Positions 7,094 through 11,980 of a stretch of DNA of 11,980 bases are shown here, piece after piece (position 1 is the first letter of the stretch; each line of letters begins with the position of its first letter). Source of the DNA: Bacteroidia bacterium (GTDB lineage: Bacteria > Bacteroidota > Bacteroidia > Bacteroidales > Dysgonomonadaceae); assembly GCA_025999435.1 (NCBI GenBank), contig BNXH01000055.1, forward strand, positions 1-11,980, given 5' to 3'. Made by a program: the position numbers and the translations under genes. The notes under the pieces are model-generated. The model was given only the letters and a program-made list of their open reading frames with translations, was not told the DNA's origin and did no database searches.

Positions 7094-8785
7094 TTACAGA
7101 TTCTTTTCGATGGCATAAGTTATTACGCTGTCAATGTATTTACAGATAACAGCCAAACTGTTGGCACTATTGTCGTTGATAACGATTTTTCCTTTGCCGT
7201 TCATGTTTTTATCTGAAGCAAAGCTATAATCTCCTAACAGGTCAAAACCTTTGACTGCAAGCTCGAGAGCTTTGGCATCACGTTGAAGTGCATCTGTTAA
7301 CATGGTTTTCAGAGAACCCAGATTACCGAATATAAATGAGTTTTTGCCTTTGGCCAACGATGCAAAGTCATTTTTTCCATCCGTTGCGGTACTGATGTTT
7401 TTATAAATGGTTTCGCTGTTAGTAATGTAAATAGTATTGCCTTTTATACCTGCGTATCCTTTTATGCCTTCGTCCATACTGAAAGAATAGGTGTTTTCAT
7501 CGATTTCAACCAAAGTAGAATCAAGCATTTGTTCCTTAGCCGCTTCTTCTTTTACTTTGTTTTTAATAAGATCCCAAGTCGGTTTGGCATCTTTCAGGTC
7601 TGCAAATACAGTGAATTCCGGTTCTGTAGACGGATACTCATAGTCACCGTAATAGCCTTTTTTCATTACGGTTTTTATTCCGTTTAAAGAAAACGTAATA
7701 TCGCCTTCTACATTAGAAATGAGGGATTTTAAATCGACACCCATTTCGTTTAAATTTGAACCGGCAATATTTTCAAAGAATTGCATTAAACCCAGATCGG
7801 TCAAATAATTATATATGCCTCCGCCGTTTATGCCCATAGCTACCAGAAACAATGGTTTTTCAGCAAAGTATTTCATTTGATCGCCTTTAAGCTCTTGGGT
7901 TAGCTTCCCGGATAGTTCAGTAAATCTTTTTTCGGCTTCGGGAGTGTCGTAATAGAATTTATTTTCTGCGACAATTTCTCCTTTTTCAAAAGAAACAAAG
8001 CCTGCCGCGTTTATTCCTTTCATTTGATCGCTTAGTTTGCTGAATACACTGTTGAGCCCTGTAGCGGATTGATCGTCGTAGGCTCCCATCATCTGGGATG
8101 TCATGTTGCTCCATAGGCCTGAAACATTACTGTAAGAATAGAAGAATGAGATATCTTTCTTATCTTTTACAAATTCCGTAAAAGCTTTGTTGGAATTTAA
8201 GCTTTCTTTATCTGTTTGTTTCAACTGTTTTTTCAACAGCTCCATCATGTCCGGTTGGTTCCTCTGTCCAAAATACATAGCACTTGCCTGAGCCGTAATA
8301 ATCAGTATCTTATCTTTAGTCCAGCCTACTTTTGCCATACCCGACAGGTCTATCGTAGATATACCGTCTTCTTCTTTAATCATTTCCGCCGGTATTTCAA
8401 AAGTCTTGGTCAGGACTTCTTTAAATTTTGCAGCATCTTTCATTCCCCAAACAATACCCATCGATGTGTTTCCTACATACATGTAGCAGTCATGTATCAA
8501 ATCTATTCCTGACGAATTTGGGTTCTTAAGGAATTCTTCCATTTTCTCAGTCATAGCCTTGTTGCGTTCGCTACCATTGTTTTTCTCTTTTTCAAGAGCC
8601 TCTTTTATCAGTTTATTATCTAGAGGTTTGTAGTCGGCTTTTGTCAACAAAGACTTGGTGTCGACATGTACTACAACAATGGCGTCCGCGGGGATAGCAT
8701 TTGTTAGTTCCGTGGAATCTTTACACGACCAGAATAAGGCCGATACCAAAATGGCTGCAATTAGGATTAGTTTTGTCTGTTTCAT
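7094..8785 (-). CDS. DUF4836-family lipoprotein
   Basis: This 563-residue lipoprotein is the first gene of a three-gene unit. Its signal peptide ends in a lipobox (SALFWSC) with Cys21. The mature N-terminus CKDSTEL has the Lys/Asp character associated with surface-directed lipoproteins in Bacteroidota, although the match is partial. The following segment, IPADAIVVVHVDTKSLL at about 32-48, is the hallmark opening of DUF4836, a family found mainly in Bacteroidota with no established biochemical role. The remainder alternates beta-strand-like stretches with Lys/Glu-rich helices, and two similar halves are possible (a GISTIDLSG-like and a GYAGIKGN-like stretch). Its position ahead of an ATPase and an FtsX-type permease suggests that it is either cargo for the transporter or its envelope partner. 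That link is inference from gene order only. Confidence 0.82.
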   Translation of the reverse strand: MKQTKLILIAAILVSALFWSCKDSTELTNAIPADAIVVVHVDTKSLLTKADYKPLDNKLIKEALEKEKNNGSERNKAMTEKMEEFLKNPNSSGIDLIHDCYMYVGNTSMGIVWGMKDAAKFKEVLTKTFEIPAEMIKEEDGISTIDLSGMAKVGWTKDKILIITAQASAMYFGQRNQPDMMELLKKQLKQTDKESLNSNKAFTEFVKDKKDISFFYSYSNVSGLWSNMTSQMMGAYDDQSATGLNSVFSKLSDQMKGINAAGFVSFEKGEIVAENKFYYDTPEAEKRFTELSGKLTQELKGDQMKYFAEKPLFLVAMGINGGGIYNYLTDLGLMQFFENIAGSNLNEMGVDLKSLISNVEGDITFSLNGIKTVMKKGYYGDYEYPSTEPEFTVFADLKDAKPTWDLIKNKVKEEAAKEQMLDSTLVEIDENTYSFSMDEGIKGYAGIKGNTIYITNSETIYKNISTATDGKNDFASLAKGKNSFIFGNLGSLKTMLTDALQRDAKALELAVKGFDLLGDYSFASDKNMNGKGKIVINDNSANSLAVICKYIDSVITYAIEKNL

Positions 8786-8807
8786 AATCAGTTATAAATT
8801 AATTTTA

Positions 8808-8837
8808 CGAAGATATAAAAAAGATTATGAGCTAAAG
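8808..8837 (-). promoter_or_regulatory. Candidate promoter for the DUF4836-ABC unit
   Basis: On the minus strand, TATCTTCG at 8815-8808 matches the Bacteroides -7 element TAnnTTTG with one mismatch and lies 22 bases before the DUF4836 start codon. A TTTAG at 8837-8833, 17 bases further upstream, could serve as a weak -33 element. The spacing is slightly shorter than usual. Confidence 0.35.
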
Positions 8838-8852
8838 GTCTTTAATTAAACT

Positions 8853-8877
8853 AATAAGATAAATAATTACTCTTATT
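8853..8877. promoter_or_regulatory. Inverted repeat in the mntH / DUF4836 divergent spacer
   Basis: AATAAGA at 8853-8859 and TCTTATT at 8871-8877 are perfect 7-bp arms separated by 11 AT-rich bases. The dyad ends next to the -33 region of the mntH promoter. A 10-bp palindrome, TTTAATTAAA, lies close by at 8841-8850. A position just upstream of an Nramp promoter would suit a metal-responsive repressor site (MntR/DtxR or Fur type), but the sequence does not match a consensus that I can name. Confidence 0.35.
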
Positions 8878-8910
8878 TTAACAAATAGTCGAAAAACAAT
8901 CATAATTTTG
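8876..8910 (+). promoter_or_regulatory. Bacteroides-type promoter of mntH
   Basis: TAATTTTG at 8903-8910 is an exact match to the Bacteroidota -7 consensus TAnnTTTG. It ends 17 bases before the mntH start codon. A TTTTA at 8876-8880, 22 bases upstream, is a plausible weak -33 element. The leader would be only about ten bases, which leaves no room for a riboswitch. Confidence 0.6.
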
Positions 8911-8927
8911 TTTGTTATATAGAAGTT

Positions 8928-10214
8928 ATGAAGAATATTTTTGAAAAGTTAAAGAAAGAGTATACCCGGAACCATCCCAGACCCAGCTTTGGAGCATTGG
9001 AATTGCTCAAATATATCGGGCCGGGACTTTTGGTTACAGTGGGATTTATCGATCCGGGAAACTGGGCTTCTAATTTTGCCGCAGGCTCCCAGTTTGGATA
9101 TACATTGCTGTGGGTGGTAACTCTGTCTACCGTAATGCTGATTATTTTGCAGCATAATGTTGCCCATTTGGGAATAGTTACCGGGTTGTGCCTGTCTGAG
9201 GCTGCAAATAAATATCTACCCAAAACAGGTTCGAGAGTCGTATTGTGGTCAGCAATAGGCGCATCTATCTCTACATCGTTGGCCGAAATACTCGGTGGCG
9301 CCATTGCTCTGAATATGTTGTTCGATGTACCTATACAAGTAGGGGCGGTATTGGTGACCATATTTGTTTTCGCAATGATGTTTTCCAATTCTTATAGAAA
9401 AATAGAGCGATATATAATTGCTTTCGTTTCGTTGATAGGACTTTCCTTTATCTATGAACTTTTTCTGGTAGATATAGAGTGGGGCGAGGCTGCCCGTTCG
9501 TGGGTTACGCCATCTGTTCCCGAAGGGAGCATGTTGATAATAATGAGTGTGTTGGGCGCTGTGGTAATGCCTCACAATCTTTTTTTGCATTCGGAAATTA
9601 TCCAGAGCCGGCAATGGAATAAGCAAGACGAGTCGGTGATGGAAAAGCAATTGAAGTACGAATTTTTCGATACCTTTTTTTCCATGCTTATCGGGTGGGC
9701 TATAAATAGCGCGATGATACTGCTTGCCGCGGCTACCTTTTTCAAGGAAGGAGTTGTGGTCGACGATTTGCAACAGGCGCATTCTTTACTTGAGCCTCTC
9801 TTGGGGAGCAATGCTGTTGTGATATTTGCCGTAGCCCTTCTTTTAGCGGGAGTTTCATCCTCGATGACTTCCGGTATTGCCGCGGGATCTATATTTGCCG
9901 GTATGTACGATGAGCCTTATAACATGAAGGATATACATTCCCGCACGGGCATAATAATATCGCTGGGAGTAGGATTGCTGATTATTTTTATGATTGGGAA
10001 CCCGTTCAAAGGACTGATAATATCGCAGGCCATTCTGAGCATGCAGTTGCCTGTAACAGTATTTTTGCAAGTCAGGCTGACATCTTCTACTCAGGTGATG
10101 GGCAAATATGCCAATTCGTTGTTTACCAAAATACTGCTTTACGGTATAGCTTCGGTGGTTACGTTTCTTAACATTTTGTTGCTTGTCAGCTTCTTTACAG
10201 ACGTCAAGTTTTAA
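8928..10214 (+). CDS. mntH: Nramp-family Mn(II)/Fe(II) transporter, MntH-like
   Basis: This is a 428-residue proton-coupled divalent metal importer of the inner membrane. The first helix contains GFIDPGNW at about 38-45, with the Asp and Asn that bind the metal. The sixth helix contains VVMPHNLFLHS at about 209-219, with the conserved metal-ligating Met and the MPH motif. The segment AHLGIVTGLCLSEA and about eleven helices agree with the family. Keeping both motifs in canonical form argues for transition-metal transport (Mn, Fe) and against the magnesium- or aluminium-specific branches. The start at 8928 fits a promoter immediately upstream. The gene is divergent from the DUF4836-ABC unit and convergent with the VOC gene. 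No good terminator reading in its direction was found in the T-rich stretch after it. Confidence 0.95.
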   Translation: MKNIFEKLKKEYTRNHPRPSFGALELLKYIGPGLLVTVGFIDPGNWASNFAAGSQFGYTLLWVVTLSTVMLIILQHNVAHLGIVTGLCLSEAANKYLPKTGSRVVLWSAIGASISTSLAEILGGAIALNMLFDVPIQVGAVLVTIFVFAMMFSNSYRKIERYIIAFVSLIGLSFIYELFLVDIEWGEAARSWVTPSVPEGSMLIIMSVLGAVVMPHNLFLHSEIIQSRQWNKQDESVMEKQLKYEFFDTFFSMLIGWAINSAMILLAAATFFKEGVVVDDLQQAHSLLEPLLGSNAVVIFAVALLLAGVSSSMTSGIAAGSIFAGMYDEPYNMKDIHSRTGIIISLGVGLLIIFMIGNPFKGLIISQAILSMQLPVTVFLQVRLTSSTQVMGKYANSLFTKILLYGIASVVTFLNILLLVSFFTDVKF

Positions 10215-10283
10215 AGTCTGTTTTAATTTTGCTCGTTTTAATTTTTATAGGTCTTTTCAACCGATTTTTTTTGCTTTATTTGT

Positions 10284-10325
10284 AAAAAAGGGATTGTCTA
10301 AATAGAACTTCTTTTAGACAATCCC
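10284..10325 (-). terminator. Strong intrinsic terminator of the VOC gene
   Basis: GGGATTGTCTAAA at 10290-10302 pairs perfectly with TTTAGACAATCCC at 10313-10325, giving 13 bp around a 10-base loop. On the minus strand the stem is followed by six T residues (10289-10284). This is therefore a rho-independent terminator for the minus-strand gene, whose stop codon is 10 bp away. On the plus strand there is no T-run after the stem, so it would work poorly for mntH, although the hairpin could still protect the mntH transcript end. Confidence 0.85.
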
Positions 10326-10335
10326 CTACATAACT

Positions 10336-11136
10336 TTACCTATTTTTCTCAAATTCAATCAATTGAACAGGAGCGCCATTGTATTCAATCATTACCGCCC
10401 TGACACCATCAGAAGGAACACTTGGAGGAGAGATTACGTTGAAACCTCTGTTTTTTAGTTCCCGATCAAGGTCTTTCGCTTCGAATGCTATATGAGGAAT
10501 CTTTTGTATCAACTCCTGTATTTTACAATCTTGCTCAAACCTCATCCATTCAATCCCAAAGGGATTACTGTCAAATTCTGAAATATGAGATTTAAATTGA
10601 GGAAAATATCTTTCATTCTCTTTCTGTTCTTTTGTCGGAATACCCAAATGGTGGTATTTCCATCCCCATTCTTCAACACACTGTGCAAACTCGTGGTCTA
10701 ACCTTATTTTATTCATGATCTTATCAGGTTGCTGCTCGTCTTGCAAACATAATTTTAATATATTATTTTCAAACTCCATTAATTCAATTGGAGCGCCATT
10801 ATGTTCAATCATTGCTACCTGAAGACCTCCCGATGGAGTGTTCGGTTCGCCTAGCAGATTAAAATTTCGATTCGCCAGTTCGTAATCCAAATCCTTCACG
10901 ACAAACGCAATATGTGGTATTCTTTGTATCAAAGGATGTACAGGGCAATCATCATCAAATCGCATCCATTCGACGCCAAAAGGACTTGTGGGAAATCCCG
11001 ATACATAAAACTTTAAATGAGGAATATATCTCTCATCCGGTATCTTTTCTTCCGTCGGAATACCTGTGTGGTGAAATTTCCATCCCCAGGATGCGATGCA
11101 TTCCGGTAATTCATGATCCAATTCTATTTTGTTCAT
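10336..11136 (-). CDS. Tandem-domain VOC (glyoxalase/bleomycin-resistance fold) protein
   Basis: This 266-residue protein is two copies of one domain. Residues 1-126 align with 141-266 without a gap, and I count 72 of 126 identical (57%). The second copy still begins with its own initiator-like MNKI at 141 after a 14-residue linker. Each copy shows vicinal oxygen chelate features: HHTGIPT or HHLGIPT (22-28, 162-168), IPHIAF (73-78, 213-218) and a C-terminal GAPIELMEFE or GAPVQLIEFE. The His23, His75 and Glu121 positions and their repeats could be metal ligands, although in copy 2 the residue two before the Leu-Ile-Glu is Gln. Paired VOC modules usually make one active site, and the family includes glyoxalases, dioxygenases, epimerases and antibiotic-binding proteins. 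The reaction here is unknown. The gene stands alone and ends at a strong terminator. Confidence 0.82.
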   Translation of the reverse strand: MNKIELDHELPECIASWGWKFHHTGIPTEEKIPDERYIPHLKFYVSGFPTSPFGVEWMRFDDDCPVHPLIQRIPHIAFVVKDLDYELANRNFNLLGEPNTPSGGLQVAMIEHNGAPIELMEFENNILKLCLQDEQQPDKIMNKIRLDHEFAQCVEEWGWKYHHLGIPTKEQKENERYFPQFKSHISEFDSNPFGIEWMRFEQDCKIQELIQKIPHIAFEAKDLDRELKNRGFNVISPPSVPSDGVRAVMIEYNGAPVQLIEFEKNR

Positions 11137-11148
11137 ACATTAATTTTT

Positions 11149-11180
11149 AAAAGTTAGTTACATAAGGTGTCTTTGGTAAA
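11149..11180 (-). promoter_or_regulatory. Candidate promoter of the VOC gene
   Basis: TAACTTTT at 11156-11149 on the minus strand differs from TAnnTTTG only in the last base and ends 12 bases before the start codon. TTTA at 11180-11177, with a 20-base spacer, could be the -33 element. A dyad (11165-11194) spans this -33 region. Confidence 0.35.
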
Positions 11181-11194
11181 TAAACCCGACACCT
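11165..11194. promoter_or_regulatory. Inverted repeat over the VOC promoter region
   Basis: AGGTGTC (11165-11171) and GACACCT (11188-11194) form perfect 7-bp arms around 16 bases. Inside them GGT and ACC can pair across AAATAA, so the whole can fold as a hairpin with a small bulge. It covers the candidate -33 element of the VOC gene and could be an operator. If transcription starts further upstream it could instead be a leader hairpin. Confidence 0.4.
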
Positions 11195-11369
11195 GTTTTG
11201 TTGAGTGTTTTGTATGATAAGCCATTGCTCATCGGTCAAATAACCCATAAACATTTTTTTTAGGATAATATACGTAGGGATGGGTATACTTAAACTTTCC
11301 CAATAACTATTTATCCGGATTAATAAAACGAAATTTTAAATTATGGAACTAATCGATTACAATCCTTCC

Positions 11370-11506
11370 AATCAGCTTGGTGGAAGGAAGCTGGTTAAAA
11401 CAGATTGTTCAGATTCGTCATGTCAACGAATCAACTTAGTTCCCGCGATGTTTTTATTTGCAGACTAACATGATTGTACCCTTTCTATATATTTAAGGGT
11501 TAGTAC
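11370..11506 (+). ncRNA. Run of three hairpins, possible structured RNA
   Basis: AATCAGCTT (11370-11378) pairs with AAGCTGGTT (11388-11396) with one G-U. GATTCGT (11412-11418) pairs with ACGAATC (11426-11432). ACCCTT (11478-11483) pairs with AAGGGT (11495-11500). Three stems in 137 bases with no coding frame of note suggest a structured transcript. None is followed by a T-run that would make a terminator, and no known RNA family is recognised. The overlapping pair CCTTCC/GGAAGG (11364-11369 and 11382-11387) offers an alternative fold. Confidence 0.25.
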
Positions 11507-11584
11507 TCAATAATCGAGGATAAATATAATCATTTAATCTAAAACACAATTAAACAAATGAATTTTTTCAGGGCAACCTATCAA

Positions 11585-11605
11585 AAAAATGAAAAATGAA
11601 GAATG
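11585..11605 (+). repeat. Heptamer repeat, AARAATG family
   Basis: Three tandem heptamers of the form AARAATG lie here, with a fourth degraded unit to 11612. ATG recurs every seven bases. Confidence 0.6.
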
Positions 11606-11647
11606 AAACATTGTCCGGCGTTCGTTTTATCTATAGATACAGTGATA

Positions 11648-11695
11648 ATATGAGAATTAGCGAATTTGAAAATTAGCAGATTAGCAAATGGCGCG
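11648..11695 (+). repeat. Octamer-period repeat, ATTAGCRA family
   Basis: Six consecutive 8-base units starting AT can be drawn. Three of them carry ATTAGC (11656, 11672, 11680) at distances of exactly 16 and 8. The last unit runs into the GGCGCGAAGCG word that is duplicated 50 bp further on. Confidence 0.6.
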
Positions 11696-11750
11696 AAGCG
11701 ACAATAACAGTCAACAGTTATCAGTCAACAGTCAACAATGGCGCGAAGCG
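11687..11750 (+). repeat. Duplicated 14-mer AATGGCGCGAAGCG
   Basis: Identical 14-base words occur at 11687-11700 and 11737-11750 and bracket the AACAGTC array. Each contains GCGAAGC, a heptamer known from biophysical work to form an unusually stable DNA mini-hairpin with a GAA or single-A loop. Each is followed by a short G(A/C)CAA context. Confidence 0.75.
11706..11740 (+). repeat. Heptamer repeat array, AACAGTC family
   Basis: Five heptamers with consensus AACAGTC. The third unit has an altered second base (ATCAGTC), the same unit that is altered (AGCAGTC) in the array at 1276-1308. Confidence 0.85.
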
Positions 11751-11755
11751 GCAAA

Positions 11756-11783
11756 GGCTATAAGCTAACAGCTAATGGCTAAT
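11756..11783 (+). repeat. Heptamer repeat array, RGCTAAN family
   Basis: Four uninterrupted heptamers of the type RGCTAAN, the same family as positions 40-74. The first unit is GGCTATA. Confidence 0.8.
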
Positions 11784-11827
11784 TGAGTGTGGAGTTTGTT
11801 ACTTTTTAGTTAAACAGTTGCGAGTAG

Positions 11828-11866
11828 ACGAGATACGAGGTACGAGTTGTTGGCTGTTGACTGTCG
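11828..11866 (+). repeat. Heptamer repeats, ACGAGNT plus inverted AACAGTC family
   Basis: Three tandem ACGAGNT units (11828-11848) overlap two bases or so with GTTGTTG, GCTGTTG and ACTGTCG (11846-11866). The latter are the reverse complement of the AACAGTC family. Both runs have a period of seven. Confidence 0.65.
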
Positions 11867-11868
11867 CA

Positions 11869-11945
11869 CGTCATTGCGAGGGTTCGCCCGAAGCAATCCA
11901 TTAATAATCAATACTCTGGATTGCTTCACTCCGTTCGCAATGACG
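11869..11945. repeat. 77-bp imperfect palindrome of the CGTCATTGCGA...GAAGCAATCCA type
   Basis: The left arm (11869-11900) begins CGTCATTGCGA and ends GAAGCAATCCA. The right arm (11917-11945) is its inverse, with both 11-bp ends perfectly matched and only the 7-10 middle bases different. A 16-base AT-rich loop separates the arms. Palindromes with exactly these words (ATTGCGAG, GAAGCAATCC) are common interspersed extragenic repeats in many unrelated bacteria. No T-run follows in either direction, so it is not a simple terminator. Confidence 0.85.
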
Positions 11946-11952
11946 AAAAGGC

Positions 11953-11980
11953 CTTGCTTACTGATAACTGTTGACTACTG
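11953..11980 (-). repeat. Heptamer repeat array, AACAGTC family in reverse orientation, cut by window end
   Basis: Read on the minus strand, four heptamers resemble the AACAGTC arrays (AACAGTT and ATCAGTA units are present). The array reaches the last base of the window and probably continues. It lies opposite in direction to the copy at 11706-11740, with the palindrome between them. Confidence 0.7.

Larger units (their letters stand above)
11147..11254 (-). pseudogene. Possible N-terminal remnant of an IS5-type transposase
   Basis: A minus-strand frame of 35 codons begins with ATG at 11254 and stops near 11147. Its start, MFMGYLTDEQWLIIQ, resembles the conserved opening of IS5-family (DUF4096) transposases, which typically begin with LTDEQWxxIxPLLP. 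An LPKTP follows later. Nothing resembling the GRP segment or the catalytic domain is present, and no inverted terminal repeats were found. It may be a decayed fragment, or a chance likeness. It also overlaps the proposed VOC promoter and dyad. Confidence 0.3.
11137..11980. other. Long gene-poor region with hairpins and repeat mosaic
   Basis: This stretch of about 840 bp has no convincing gene. From left to right it holds the VOC promoter region and a possible transposase remnant (to 11254), a run of small hairpins (11370-11506), an AT-rich segment, and from 11585 onward a mosaic of 7- and 8-bp-period repeats with a 77-bp palindrome. The longest ATG frame is 41 codons (11343-11468) and codes for no recognisable protein. 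It has no ribosome-binding motif and coincides with the hairpins. Confidence 0.7.

Noticed and set aside
8911..8927. Manganese riboswitch (yybP-ykoY type) ahead of mntH
   Set aside because: The promoter -7 element ends 17 bases before the start codon, so there is no room for an aptamer.
9249..9782. 177-residue minus-strand open frame inside mntH
   Set aside because: It lies fully within the Nramp gene, which has unmistakable family motifs. The product is rich in His, Tyr and Arg with no domain character, as expected of a shadow frame.
10215..10283. Intrinsic terminator for mntH in the T-rich stretch after its stop
   Set aside because: There are several T-runs but no GC-containing stem in front of any of them.
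11343..11468. 41-codon plus-strand frame as a small protein
   Set aside because: It has no ribosome-binding motif, promoter match or recognisable sequence, and it overlaps two hairpins that better explain the region.
11869..11945. The palindrome as a transcription terminator
   Set aside because: The long loop and the lack of a T-run on either side do not fit, and the arm words match a known kind of interspersed repeat.
11585..11980. CRISPR array
   Set aside because: The units are 7-8 bases and contiguous; there are no 20-40 bp repeats with unique spacers, and no cas genes.

Overview
The window looks like a chromosomal stretch from a member of the Bacteroidota, most likely Bacteroidales. The reasons are moderate AT richness, almost no Shine-Dalgarno sequences ahead of starts, a Bacteroides-type TAnnTTTG promoter element ahead of the Nramp gene, a DUF4836-type lipoprotein, and short signal-peptidase-II lipoboxes. 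A Dysgonomonas- or Parabacteroides-like host is a guess. No rRNA, tRNA, CRISPR array or intact mobile element was seen.

Layout. (1) 1-1308: an ABC-2 type export permease, probably the last gene of an exporter operon that starts left of the window. Degenerate 7-bp-period repeats sit directly against its start and stop. (2) 1357-2151, minus: a ZupT-like ZIP metal importer. It is divergent from (3) 2297-5244, plus: a class I glutamine amidotransferase whose stop overlaps the start of a DHA2-type MFS efflux pump, followed by an AT-rich orphan lipoprotein. A 16-bp dyad lies between the divergent units. (4) 8785-5251, minus: a compact three-gene unit of DUF4836-like lipoprotein, ABC ATPase and FtsX/MacB-type permease. 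The ATPase has an altered signature and no H-loop histidine. (5) 8928-10214, plus: an Nramp (MntH) manganese/iron importer, divergent from unit 4. (6) 11136-10336, minus: a VOC-fold protein made of two head-to-tail copies of one ancestral gene, ending in a strong intrinsic terminator. (7) 11137-11980: about 840 bp without a convincing gene. It holds a possible transposase remnant, several hairpins, a mosaic of 7- and 8-bp-period degenerate repeats, and a 77-bp interspersed palindrome.

Working together: two different divalent-metal importers (ZIP and Nramp) lie within 8 kb, each divergent from an envelope or efflux unit, but nothing in the sequence proves shared control. The strongest candidates for something under-described are the DUF4836/ABC unit with its atypical ATPase, and the intergenic repeat family, which recurs with the same unit order about 10 kb apart. 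No single system in the window is demonstrably new.
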